From: an uncultured Lachnospiraceae bacterium
Lineage (GTDB): Bacteria; Bacillota; Clostridia; Lachnospirales; Lachnospiraceae
DNA length: 64,000 bases
Reading direction: 5' to 3'
Assembly: GCA_910586125.1 (NCBI GenBank)
Contig: CAJUHP010000003.1
Coordinates: forward strand, 117,843 to 181,842
The position numbers and the translations under genes were made by a program. Within the stretch, counting starts at the first letter, position 1, and every line of letters starts with the position of its first letter. The notes under the pieces were generated by a model. That model made no database searches, had not been told where the DNA came from, and saw nothing but the letters and a program-made list of their open reading frames with translations. Below are positions 1 through 8,107 of this stretch, piece after piece.

Positions 1-108
1 AACCGGAGAATTCGTCTGTCCGTGGGAATTCAGTATGTGATCGCCGGGATCGGCATCGGCAAAACGGCGGGGTCGCTTGTATATTTCTTCTATAATATAG
101 CCGCGTGA
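1..108 (+). CDS. C-terminal end of a membrane protein (partial)
   Basis: Frame 1 is open from the window edge to TGA at 106-108, giving 35 residues. They are rich in Ile, Gly, Val, Phe and Tyr and read like the last transmembrane segment of an integral membrane protein. The family cannot be named from so short a piece. An ATPase-like GIGIGKT string is present, but in this hydrophobic context it is probably coincidence. The next gene starts after a long regulated leader, so this gene belongs to an upstream transcription unit. Confidence 0.55.
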   Translation, partial: NRRIRLSVGIQYVIAGIGIGKTAGSLVYFFYNIAA

Positions 109-232
109 AAGTCCGCACGCACGGCAGCATTGCTCCCAGAAAGCGGGATGGAAAGAAGGTTTTGCGGGAGAAGACAGGAATAGGGTGAAAAAGCCGCGGC
201 GGACAGAAACAAAAATAAAACAAAAAAAATCC

Positions 233-261
233 TTTACAAATTGTGGAATTCGAGTTATAGT
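233..261 (+). promoter_or_regulatory. Sigma-A-type promoter of the ABC exporter leader
   Basis: TTTACA (233-238) and TATAGT (256-261) are separated by 17 bases. The promoter sits 49 bases before the leader ORF ATG and about 310 bases before the exporter gene, so the transcript carries a long leader. Confidence 0.65.
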
Positions 262-309
262 ATGACTGTGATGAGCAATTCATAAATAAAGAAAGAAGGA
301 GGCAGAACG

Positions 310-384
310 ATGTCTATGAGAGCACGAATCACAAACGAGAACGATCAAACGACATGGACAGTCTGCCTTGAAATCCGCTTTTGA
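310..384 (+). CDS. Leader peptide of the ABC exporter attenuator (24 aa)
   Basis: A 24-codon ORF starts with ATG at 310 behind a strong ribosome-binding site (GAAGGAGG) and ends with TGA at 382-384. The peptide begins MSMRARITNEND and ends CLEIRF. It lies between a promoter and two hairpins ahead of a heterodimeric multidrug ABC exporter. In Bacillus subtilis the similar exporter BmrCD is controlled by translation-dependent attenuation through the leader gene bmrB, and the same arrangement is inferred here. Codons 17-19 of this ORF contain CAGTCTG (359-365), the same heptamer found in the left arm of the first hairpin (413-419), so the ORF could compete for pairing with 421-427. It is not a homologue of BmrB by sequence that I can recognise. 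Confidence 0.6.
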   Translation: MSMRARITNENDQTTWTVCLEIRF

Positions 385-406
385 TTGACGTAATGTTATG
401 AAAGGG

Positions 407-433
407 ATACCGCAGTCTGTCAGACTGCGGTAT
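407..433 (+). promoter_or_regulatory. First leader hairpin of the attenuator
   Basis: An 11-bp perfect stem (407-417 with 423-433) has a 5-base loop, 22 bases after the leader stop codon. It is followed only by a weak T-rich stretch, so it is more likely a pause or switching hairpin than the terminator itself. Its right arm contains CAGACTG (421-427), which can pair either with its own left arm or with CAGTCTG inside the leader ORF. Confidence 0.6.
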
Positions 434-467
434 TCTTGTGCTTTGATACAGGGCGTATTTTATGCGA

Positions 468-502
468 AGCTCTGGCCGGTACAGGAGGCCAGGGCTTTTT
501 TT
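468..502 (+). terminator. Rho-independent attenuator terminator
   Basis: A 9-bp stem (469-477 with 487-495, one G-U pair) has a 9-base loop and is followed directly by seven T residues (496-502). It lies 70 bases before the exporter ATG and after the leader ORF, so transcription must read through it to express the exporter. Confidence 0.75.
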
Positions 503-571
503 GCGTTCTGCAGGGGAGGCAGGGATTTCGAGGCAGGGAGATTTCAGAGAAGGGAGAAAGAAAGAACCAAA

Positions 572-2308
572 ATGAAGAGTCTGGGAAAGTATATGGCGAG
601 ATACTGGTATCTGTATCTGTTCGCTCTAATCTGTCTGGTGGCGGCGATATTAATGGACGCGGCGGCGCCTCAGGTGATCGGGCGCATTATCGACGACGTG
701 ATTGTGGGCGGCGACAGCAGTCTTCTGATCGGTTTGCTGGCCACGCTGTTTTTGCTGGGAAGCGGCCGGGGCGCGCTCAAATATATGCAGGAGCTGGCCA
801 GCGATGTGGTGGGCGTGCGGATATCCAGAGATATCCGGCGCAGGCTGTTTTGCCACATTGAGAGCATGTCGATGGGGTTTTTTGAGAAGAACAACGCCGG
901 CGAGCTGATGGCCAGGGTCAAGGAGGATGTGGAGCGCATCTGGGATGCCGTGGGCTATGTGGGTATTTTGTGCATCGAGGCCATCGTACATACTGTGATT
1001 ATCATGATCTGCATGGTGAGGATCAGCCCAATTTTGACGCTGATTCCTCTGTGCATTATGCCGATGGTGGGGTATATCGCTATCCGGCTGGAGAAAGGGT
1101 TAGATAAAGTATACGATGATATCAGCGAGGAGAATGCCAGGCTCAACACCGTGGCGCAGGAGAGTCTGACCGGTGTGCGGACAGTAAAGGCTTTTTCCAG
1201 AGAACAGTATGAAATTGAAAAGTTCAAAAAGAGCAACGGGCGGTATTATAAACTGAATATGGCTCTGGCGAAAACGCTGGCCAAATACGATCCGAATATC
1301 TCGTTTCTGACCAAGACGCTTTTGGTTTTGTCGGTTTCGGTGGGCGGTCTTTTTGTGGTGCAGGGGCAGATCAGCCTGGGGCAGCTTGGAACGTTCATCG
1401 AGTACGCCAATAACATCGTCTGGCCCATGGAGATTCTGGGCTGGGTGGTAAATACGATGGCAGCCGCTGTGACTTCGAATAAAAAGATCAACCGGATTCT
1501 GGAAGAAAAAGCGGCAGTCACCTCCCCCGAAAATCCGGAGATACTCAAGGAAGTGAAGGGTGACTTGGAGTTTTCCCATGTGAGCCTGAAACTGCAGGAT
1601 CAGAAGATTCTCGAAGACGTGAGTTTTCATCTGCCGGCCGGAAAGACGCTGGGGATTATGGGTATGACTGGGGCCGGTAAAACCAGCATGGTCAATCTGA
1701 TTGAGCGTTTCCATGACGTGACAGAGGGAGAAGTCCGGCTGGACGGCGTGGATGTGCGCCGGCTTGATCTGGGGCAGTTGCGCGGGAGCGCGGCGGTGGT
1801 CATGCAGAACGTATTTCTCTTCTCCGACACGGTCAGCGAGAATATCCGCATCGGCAGCCGAAGCTGGATGGAGCGCAGCCATATAGAGAAGGCCGCAAGA
1901 GCTGCGGACGCGCACGGCTTTGTCTCGGCTCTGCCAGAAGAGTATGACACCATAATCGGGGAGAAGGGCGTGGGTCTGTCCGGCGGTCAGAAACAGCGCC
2001 TCAGCATTGCCAGGGCTCTGGCAAAGAAGGCCCCGATCCTGATTCTGGACGACGCCACCTCCGCGTTGGATATGGAGACGGAGCATGCGATTCAACAGCA
2101 GCTAAAAGCCAGAGACAACGTGACAAAACTGATTATCGCGCACCGGATTTCCGCGGTCCGCCATGCAGATGAGATTGTGATTCTGCAGGAAGGGCGGATC
2201 GCAGAGCGGGGTACCCATGAAAGCCTGCTCCAAAAGAAGGGGCTGTATTATGACACCTATGTAGCCCAGTATGAAGAGCCAAAAACCGAAGAGACAGCAG
2301 GGAGGTAA
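572..2308 (+). CDS. Heterodimeric ABC multidrug exporter, subunit 1 (degenerate ATPase site)
   Basis: A 578-residue type I ABC exporter half-transporter. The N-terminal half has about six membrane segments; the C-terminal half is the ATPase domain with Walker A GMTGAGKTS (from residue 364), signature LSGGQKQR, Walker B LILDDATSALD and H-loop IIAHR. The catalytic Glu after Walker B is Asp (D494), which marks the degenerate-site subunit of BmrCD/LmrCD/TM287-288-type exporters. The start at 572 was chosen because the reading frame upstream runs through the attenuator hairpins; a GGGAGA site precedes it. The partner gene begins two bases after the stop. The probable role is drug or lipid efflux across the cytoplasmic membrane; the substrate is unknown. 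Confidence 0.92.
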   Translation: MKSLGKYMARYWYLYLFALICLVAAILMDAAAPQVIGRIIDDVIVGGDSSLLIGLLATLFLLGSGRGALKYMQELASDVVGVRISRDIRRRLFCHIESMSMGFFEKNNAGELMARVKEDVERIWDAVGYVGILCIEAIVHTVIIMICMVRISPILTLIPLCIMPMVGYIAIRLEKGLDKVYDDISEENARLNTVAQESLTGVRTVKAFSREQYEIEKFKKSNGRYYKLNMALAKTLAKYDPNISFLTKTLLVLSVSVGGLFVVQGQISLGQLGTFIEYANNIVWPMEILGWVVNTMAAAVTSNKKINRILEEKAAVTSPENPEILKEVKGDLEFSHVSLKLQDQKILEDVSFHLPAGKTLGIMGMTGAGKTSMVNLIERFHDVTEGEVRLDGVDVRRLDLGQLRGSAAVVMQNVFLFSDTVSENIRIGSRSWMERSHIEKAARAADAHGFVSALPEEYDTIIGEKGVGLSGGQKQRLSIARALAKKAPILILDDATSALDMETEHAIQQQLKARDNVTKLIIAHRISAVRHADEIVILQEGRIAERGTHESLLQKKGLYYDTYVAQYEEPKTEETAGR

Positions 2309-2310
2309 AA

Positions 2311-4092
2311 ATGGCAGTCAATTCATATAAACAGGATGAGCTGCAGCGCGACGTTCCCAAACGGGTCACACTGGCGCGCTTGTATCGCTATCTGTTTGCT
2401 TACAAAAAAGAAATATTCGCGGTTTTGTTTATTATGGGAGTGACCGTGGCGGTGGCTCTCCTGAATCCCCTGATCATTGAGCGGGCCGTCAATGTGCATG
2501 TGGCGGGCCGGGATGTGAAGGGTTTGTTAAAGCTGGCGGCAGCGGCGATTGTGCTGAACGGGATCTGGCTGGCCGGCGTCAAGGCCCGCATGGTGATCAT
2601 GGCCAGAGTGTCCAATCAGATCGTGCTGAACATTCGGGAGGAACTGTATGTTCATATCCAGTCGCTGGGCCTGCGCTTTTTTGACAGCCGCCCTACCGGC
2701 AAGATCCTGGCAAGAGTGATCGGAGATGTAAATTCTTTGAAAGAGATCATGTCAGACAGCGTGACGACGCTGATTCCCGACGCAGTGACAGTGGCCGCCG
2801 TCGTCATAATCATGATGTTAAAAAGCCCCTGGCTGGCGCTGTCCGCATTGGGAGCGCTTCCGATCCTGGGCGCGGGCATGTACGTGGTTATGATACGGGG
2901 CCATAAGCGCTGGCAGGCAGTCCGACAGAAGACTTCCAATATCAATGCCTATGTCCATGAAAACTTTTCCGGAATCCGCGTGGTGCAGAGTTTTTCGGCG
3001 CAGCAGGAGTCGCAGGACGCTTTTGAGACGGTGCTGGCGGAGCATCAGAAGGCATTTGTCCGCGCCGTAAGCATGGCGGACGCCCTTGGGCCGGTCATCG
3101 AGATCAGCCGGGGCTTTGGCAGCTTCCTTCTGTACTTTATCGGCATTCGGGCTCTGCATATGGGAAGCGGCGACGTGGGAACCTTTCTGGCCTTTGCCAC
3201 CTATTTGAACATGTTTTGGGTTCCGCTGCGAAACCTGTCAAATATGTACAATCGAATCATCAATAACATTTCCAGCGCAGAGCGGATCTTTGATATTTTG
3301 GACACGGAACCGGAGCTGGCAGACCGGTCTGACGCCTATGAAATGCCTCCCATAGAAGGAAGGGTAGAATTTGACCATGTGAGCTTTGCCTATCCCGACG
3401 AACCGGAGCGGGAGGTAATCTCCGATATCTGCTTTGATATCAAGCCGGGGGAAACCATCGCGTTAGTCGGGCCGACAGGCGCCGGCAAGACAACGATTAT
3501 CAACCTGATCAGCCGTTTTTACGACGCGGTTTCAGGGGAAGTACGAATCGACGGCCATCCGGTCAAAGCCGTGACGCTGCACAGCCTGCGCAGTCAGATG
3601 GGAGTTATGACACAGGAAAATTTCCTCTTTTCCGGCACGGTTCGGGAAAACATCAGCTACGGAAAATTAAACGCCACGCAGGAGGAGATCGTCTGGGCGG
3701 CGAAGGCCGTGGGCGCGCATGATTTTATTATGAAGCTGGAGAAGGGATATGACACGCAGCTTCAGGGTGAGAGCAGCCTGTCAGTGGGGCAGAGACAGCT
3801 TCTGGCTTTTGCCAGGACGCTGGTCAGCCAGCCCCAGATTCTGATACTGGACGAGGCGACCTCCAGCATCGACACACATACGGAACAGATGGTGCAGAAG
3901 GGAATCGCCGCGCTTTTAGCCGGGCGGACTTCCTTTGTCATCGCCCATCGCCTGTCAACGATCAAGAAGGCGGACCGGATTTTTGTGGTGGATGAGAAAC
4001 AGATTCTGGAAGAAGGGAGCCATGAGGAACTGCTGGCCAAGAAGGGGCACTACTATAATCTGTATCAGGCGCAGTTTAAAAATCTGATGTAA
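2311..4092 (+). CDS. Heterodimeric ABC multidrug exporter, subunit 2 (catalytic site)
   Basis: A 593-residue half-transporter: membrane domain over roughly residues 1-330, then an ATPase domain with Walker A GPTGAGKTT, signature LSVGQRQL (residues 490-497) and Walker B LILDEATSSID with the canonical catalytic Glu E515. Subunit 1 keeps LSGGQ but lacks this Glu. In a head-to-tail dimer the consensus site therefore combines the Walker motifs of this subunit with the signature of subunit 1, and the degenerate site combines the Walker motifs of subunit 1 with the altered LSVGQ here. The gene follows subunit 1 by two bases behind GGGAGG and is surely co-transcribed. Confidence 0.92.
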   Translation: MAVNSYKQDELQRDVPKRVTLARLYRYLFAYKKEIFAVLFIMGVTVAVALLNPLIIERAVNVHVAGRDVKGLLKLAAAAIVLNGIWLAGVKARMVIMARVSNQIVLNIREELYVHIQSLGLRFFDSRPTGKILARVIGDVNSLKEIMSDSVTTLIPDAVTVAAVVIIMMLKSPWLALSALGALPILGAGMYVVMIRGHKRWQAVRQKTSNINAYVHENFSGIRVVQSFSAQQESQDAFETVLAEHQKAFVRAVSMADALGPVIEISRGFGSFLLYFIGIRALHMGSGDVGTFLAFATYLNMFWVPLRNLSNMYNRIINNISSAERIFDILDTEPELADRSDAYEMPPIEGRVEFDHVSFAYPDEPEREVISDICFDIKPGETIALVGPTGAGKTTIINLISRFYDAVSGEVRIDGHPVKAVTLHSLRSQMGVMTQENFLFSGTVRENISYGKLNATQEEIVWAAKAVGAHDFIMKLEKGYDTQLQGESSLSVGQRQLLAFARTLVSQPQILILDEATSSIDTHTEQMVQKGIAALLAGRTSFVIAHRLSTIKKADRIFVVDEKQILEEGSHEELLAKKGHYYNLYQAQFKNLM

Positions 4093-4105
4093 AGGAAAAG
4101 GAAAT

Positions 4106-4579
4106 ATGGTGAAGCAGATCCTAGAGAAAGAGGAGAAGAGGGAGATATCCCGCCGCATTCTAACAGCTCTGCCGGAATGGTTCGGCATTGAAAAAGCCAG
4201 GGAAGCATATATTGCGGACAGTGCAAAACAGGTATTTTTTGCGGCACATAAGAGCGGGGAGGCGGTGGGGTTTCTCTGCCTGAAGGAGACGGGGCGGGAT
4301 ACGATGGAAATTGCCGTGATGGGGGTGCTGCCCTCCTATCATCGCCAGGGTGTCGGCCGGGAGCTGGTGGAGGCGGCAAAGGAGTACGCATACAGGAAGC
4401 AGTATTCTTTTGTGCAGGTTAAAACAGTTCAGATGGGGCGTTATTCCTGTTATGACGATACCAATCGCTTCTACTTGAGTCAGGGGTTTTTGGAGTTTGA
4501 GGTATTTCCCGCGCTTTGGGATGAATGGAATCCCTGCCAGATTTATATTATGTATCTGGCTCCTCAGAATTTTTCATAG
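4106..4579 (+). CDS. GNAT-family N-acetyltransferase
   Basis: A 157-residue GCN5-related acetyltransferase. The acetyl-CoA-binding motif A is visible as GVLPSYHRQGVGRELVEAA (about residues 72-90), preceded by the usual beta-strand pair and followed by a C-terminal FYLSQGF segment. It starts 13 bases after the ABC exporter stop behind AAAGGAAAAGGA and is probably in the same transcript. The substrate is unknown; co-expression with a drug exporter makes small-molecule acetylation possible, but that is inference. Confidence 0.85.
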   Translation: MVKQILEKEEKREISRRILTALPEWFGIEKAREAYIADSAKQVFFAAHKSGEAVGFLCLKETGRDTMEIAVMGVLPSYHRQGVGRELVEAAKEYAYRKQYSFVQVKTVQMGRYSCYDDTNRFYLSQGFLEFEVFPALWDEWNPCQIYIMYLAPQNFS

Positions 4580-4649
4580 CACCGGTATCTACCCTTTTTA
4601 CCAATAAAACAAGGAATGCGTTTCAATAAAAAACTTGGAAGACGGAAAA

Positions 4650-5825
4650 ATGGACAAATATAAGAAGACAATCTATGCCTGTTTTATCGGGTACATTGTA
4701 CAGGCGATCGTGGTTAATTTTGCGCCTCTGCTCTTTTTGACTTTTCAGGACAGCTACGGAATTCCCCTGTCTCAAATCACCCTGTTGGTGACGGTTAATT
4801 TCGGCCTGCAGTTGCTGGTGGATCTGCTCTCGGTAGGTTTTGTGGATCGAATCGGATACCGGGTTTCCATGGTAATCGCTCATATTTTCGCGGCGCTGGG
4901 CCTGGTGTCGATGGCCGTTCTTCCGGATCGTTTCTCCGATCCGTTTTACGGATTGCTCACGGCAGTCCTCCTGTATGCGGCCGGCGGCGGACTGCTGGAG
5001 GTGCTGGTCAGCCCGGTGGTGGAGGCATGTCCCGCAGAGCATAAGGAGCAGACCATGAGCCTGCTGCACTCCTTTTACTGCTGGGGACAGGTGGGCGTTG
5101 TGCTGGTTTCCACGGTGTTTTTTCAGATTTTCGGCATCGGGCAGTGGAAGATGTTAGCGGTGCTTTGGGCTATGGTTCCCCTGCTGAATGCTTTTTTGTT
5201 TGCGAGAGTACCCATGGCCTCCCTGCTACAGGAGGGCGAGAGAGGGCTTTCCATAAAAGAGCTGGCAGGGATGAAAATCTTCTGGGTGTTTATGCTTTTG
5301 ATGATGTGCGCAGGGGCCAGCGAACAGTCCGTAAGCCAGTGGGCTTCCACGCTTGCCGAGAAAGGTCTGGGCGTTGGCAAGACGGTGGGAGATCTGGCAG
5401 GTCCTCTGGCCTTTGCCGTATGTATGGGCTGTGCCAGAGCTTTTTACGGAAAATATGGCGAGAAGATGGATCTGGACAAATTTATGGCGGGCAGCAGCCT
5501 TTTGTGCGTGGCCTCCTATCTGTGTATCTCCCTGGTGCCGGGAGCGGTGTTTGGACTGGCCGGCTGCGCGGTGTGCGGATTGGCAGTAGGGATCATGTGG
5601 CCGGGGACCATCAGTAAGGCGGCGGGCATTCTGCCAAAAGGAAGTACGGCTCTGTTTGCTATGATGGCGCTGGCCGGAGATCTGGGCTGCTCTGCCGGGC
5701 CTACGGTGGTGGGCATGGTTTCCGGCGCGTGGGGGGAGGATCTGAAAAAAGGAATTTTGGCGGCGGCGCTGTTTCCGCTGATTTTGTTCTTGGGAATCCG
5801 GCGGTGCAGAAAATGTGCCGACTGA
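4650..5825 (+). CDS. Major facilitator superfamily transporter
   Basis: A 391-residue protein with about twelve hydrophobic segments. The loop after helix 2 (GFVDRIGYRVSMV) matches the MFS motif-A region, and the second half repeats the six-helix pattern. The start was set at ATG 4650; the frame also opens at a TTG at 4635, which lacks a good ribosome-binding site. No promoter is obvious in the 70 bases before it. The FucP-like or general sugar/efflux branch is possible; the substrate cannot be told from sequence. Confidence 0.85.
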   Translation: MDKYKKTIYACFIGYIVQAIVVNFAPLLFLTFQDSYGIPLSQITLLVTVNFGLQLLVDLLSVGFVDRIGYRVSMVIAHIFAALGLVSMAVLPDRFSDPFYGLLTAVLLYAAGGGLLEVLVSPVVEACPAEHKEQTMSLLHSFYCWGQVGVVLVSTVFFQIFGIGQWKMLAVLWAMVPLLNAFLFARVPMASLLQEGERGLSIKELAGMKIFWVFMLLMMCAGASEQSVSQWASTLAEKGLGVGKTVGDLAGPLAFAVCMGCARAFYGKYGEKMDLDKFMAGSSLLCVASYLCISLVPGAVFGLAGCAVCGLAVGIMWPGTISKAAGILPKGSTALFAMMALAGDLGCSAGPTVVGMVSGAWGEDLKKGILAAALFPLILFLGIRRCRKCAD

Positions 5826-5853
5826 CATTGCCGAAACAAAATTGTATGTTTTC

Positions 5854-5882
5854 TTGACAAGAGCGGTTATATAGAGTATACT
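5854..5882 (+). promoter_or_regulatory. Strong sigma-A promoter, short leader transcript
   Basis: TTGACA (5854-5859) and TATACT (5877-5882) with a 17-base spacer, 28 bases after the MFS stop. Transcription from here would reach a hairpin at 5985-6018 after about 130 bases. A seven-residue ORF (ATG 5923, stop 5944-5946) lies in between, without a well-placed ribosome-binding site. Confidence 0.7.
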
Positions 5883-5984
5883 GAACACAAGAGGCGGGGG
5901 AGCCGCCGGCCGCCGCGGTTTTATGAAAACGTACATAACGACTTAAAAGCCCAGTCGGTTTTGCAGCTTTAACACAACAACCGG

Positions 5985-6020
5985 AATATCCGCCGGGCCC
6001 AGCGCCCAGGCGGATATTTT
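5985..6020 (+). terminator. Hairpin terminator or attenuator before the glycan operon
   Basis: A perfect 10-bp stem (5985-5994 with 6009-6018) is extended by an inner 4-bp GGGC/GCCC stem, and four T residues follow. It would end transcripts from the 5854 promoter about 215 bases before the GH20 gene, giving either a small RNA of about 130 nt or an attenuated leader. The short T-run makes termination efficiency uncertain. Confidence 0.5.
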
Positions 6021-6054
6021 ATGCCGAAAAATTGTAAAATTTTGCAATATTGGG

Positions 6055-6083
6055 TTGCAATCCTTCCATATGTCTGGTATACT
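6055..6083 (+). promoter_or_regulatory. Promoter of the GH20-GH18 glycan operon
   Basis: TTGCAA (6055-6060) and TATACT (6078-6083) with a 17-base spacer, just downstream of the 5985-6018 hairpin. The heptamer TTGCAAT occurs twice (6042-6048 and 6055-6061), one copy overlapping the -35 box, so this is a candidate operator. The rest of 5826-6235 holds no gene that I can support. Confidence 0.65.
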
Positions 6084-6235
6084 GCCCGGAGCAGTTGAAC
6101 AAAAATGAAATTTTGTATAGGAACTTCCGCGTTGCCGCGGGCAGGCACAGCGCATGCTCTGGCAGCGTGAAGATAATAACTTCATATGAACAGCCAGTAT
6201 GTACTGAGCTGGGAGCCTTGAAAGGAGGTTTGGAA

Positions 6236-8095
6236 ATGATAGTATTGCCAGTGCCGAAAAAGCTGGAAGAGAAAGATGGAACGTTCCGGCTGGGGTTAAA
6301 CACGGCGATTGTGATGGACAGTTCCTGTCCGCAGGGGGCATATGTCTATGCGCAGATGCTGAAGGAGGAGATCTCTGCCTGGGCGGGCCTTTCTCCCCAG
6401 ATTCTGCGGGGAGAGCCGCAGGCCGGCGATATCCGTATGCAGGTGGACAGCGAGCTTTTTGATGAACAGTACCGGGTGGAGATCGGAGAAAACAGCGTCA
6501 TGCTGTGCGGCGGCTCGCTGACAGCCCTGGGCTATGCGGTGCAGACGCTTCGGCAGATCGTGCGGCAGTACGCCGGACTTCTGCCCCAGGTACATATCAA
6601 GGATGAGCCGGACTTGAAAAACCGCGGTTATTATCATGATCTGACCAGAGGACGGATTCAGACCCTGGATAATCTGAAGAAACTGGCGGATGTGATGGCT
6701 TTTTATAAGCTGAACCAGCTTCAGCTCTATGTGGAGCATACCTATCTGTTCCGGAATATGACGGAGCTGTGGAGAGACGATACGCCCATGACAGCCGAGG
6801 AGGTTCTGGAGCTGGACCAGTACTGCTATGACAGAGGCATTGAACTGGTTCCTTCGCTGTCCACGTTCGGCCATCTGTACAAGCTGTTGAGCACCAAGAG
6901 CTATTCGGAGTACTGCGAGCTGGAGGACAGCGAGGAGACCGGACGGCGCTTCTCGTTCCGCGACCGGATGGATCACCATACGGTGAATGTCTCCCACCCG
7001 AACGTGATGAACTTTATCAAGGGAATGATCAAAGAGTACATGCAGCTCTTTCGGACCGATAAGTTCAATATCTGCGCGGACGAAACCTTTGACCTGGGCA
7101 AGGGGCGCAGCAAAGAGCTGGCCGACGAGAAGGGCCTGGGCAATCTGTATGTAGACTATATCATGGATCTGTTTGAATTCTTGGTGGAGCACGGCAAGAA
7201 GCCGATGTTCTGGGGCGATATCATCTGCAAGCACCCGGAGCTGGTGAAGCGGATTCCGGAGGGAACCGTCTGCTTAAACTGGGGCTACAGCGAGAGTCAG
7301 CCGGATACGGAGACAAGAATCCTGCATGACGGCGGAGCGATTCAGTATCTGTGCCCCGGCGTGCGCGGCTGGAATACCTGGATGAATCTGATGGAGGGCG
7401 GTTATCAGAATATCCGCCTGATGTGCGGTTATGCCAGAAAATACGACGCGGTGGGCGTGCTGAACACGGACTGGGGCGATTTCGGCCATATCAACCAGCC
7501 CATCTTCTCGATTCCCGGTCTGATCTACGGCGCGGTTTTCTCCTGGGGAGACTGCAAGCTGGATTATGAGGAGCTGAGCCGTCAGATTTCCGTTCTGGAG
7601 TTTGGCGATACGTCCGGCCGTCTGGTGGACTATCTGGAACAGGTTTGCCATATGTCAGTCTTTGACTGGTGGCATGCGGTCGTGGTGAAAGAGTGGGCCG
7701 AGCGCGGCATGGATCGGGAGAAGATCCTGGAGATATTCCATGAGGTAAAGACCGACCGCGTGCCGGAGAAGAACCAGCGCATTGAGGAGCTGGAGGATGA
7801 GCTGCGGCGCGTCAGCCGGAGCCTGGACAGCAAAAACCGCGGGATTGTGGAATGCACCTGCGTGTCTTTGGAGGCCCAGCGCTGCTGGAACGAGGTAGGA
7901 CTCTATCTGGCCGGACTGGAAAAAGGAGAGACGCCGGACAATGGCCGGAAGCTGGCGGCAGATCTGGAGCGCTGCCTGTACCATTACCGCCGTCTCTGGA
8001 GAGAGAGCAGCAAGGAAGGCGATCTGCCTCACATTACCAAGGTATTCTGCTGGTACGCAGATCTTCTGCGGGATACATCCAAAAAGAAAGGATAA
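6236..8095 (+). CDS. GH20 beta-N-acetylhexosaminidase-like glycoside hydrolase
   Basis: A 619-residue protein with a GH20b-type N-terminal domain (about residues 1-120) followed by a GH20 TIM barrel beginning around KNRGYYHDLTRGR. The family's catalytic Asp-Glu pair is visible in ICADETFDLGKG (D282, E283), and FWGDIICKHPE and NTDWGDFGHINQP fit the later barrel strands. Such enzymes remove terminal GlcNAc or GalNAc by substrate-assisted catalysis. No signal peptide is present, so it is probably cytoplasmic. The start at 6236 follows AAAGGAGG; the open frame upstream crosses the promoter. It is 12 bases from the GH18 gene, in one operon. Confidence 0.88.
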   Translation: MIVLPVPKKLEEKDGTFRLGLNTAIVMDSSCPQGAYVYAQMLKEEISAWAGLSPQILRGEPQAGDIRMQVDSELFDEQYRVEIGENSVMLCGGSLTALGYAVQTLRQIVRQYAGLLPQVHIKDEPDLKNRGYYHDLTRGRIQTLDNLKKLADVMAFYKLNQLQLYVEHTYLFRNMTELWRDDTPMTAEEVLELDQYCYDRGIELVPSLSTFGHLYKLLSTKSYSEYCELEDSEETGRRFSFRDRMDHHTVNVSHPNVMNFIKGMIKEYMQLFRTDKFNICADETFDLGKGRSKELADEKGLGNLYVDYIMDLFEFLVEHGKKPMFWGDIICKHPELVKRIPEGTVCLNWGYSESQPDTETRILHDGGAIQYLCPGVRGWNTWMNLMEGGYQNIRLMCGYARKYDAVGVLNTDWGDFGHINQPIFSIPGLIYGAVFSWGDCKLDYEELSRQISVLEFGDTSGRLVDYLEQVCHMSVFDWWHAVVVKEWAERGMDREKILEIFHEVKTDRVPEKNQRIEELEDELRRVSRSLDSKNRGIVECTCVSLEAQRCWNEVGLYLAGLEKGETPDNGRKLAADLERCLYHYRRLWRESSKEGDLPHITKVFCWYADLLRDTSKKKG

Positions 8096-8107
8096 GGAAG
8101 AGACAAT

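Noticed and set aside
1100..2095. Long open frame on the minus strand inside the ABC exporter gene, and similar long antisense frames elsewhere (for example 14-18 kb and 49.6-51.5 kb)
   Set aside because: They lie opposite well-recognised genes, have no ribosome-binding sites and give low-complexity, His/Arg/Pro-rich products typical of shadow frames.
6106..6130. A 13-base match to half of the yeast FRT site and a loosely lox-like string at 6177-6190
   Set aside because: Only one half-site is present, there is no paired arm or spacer, and no recombinase gene is near; chance similarity is likely.
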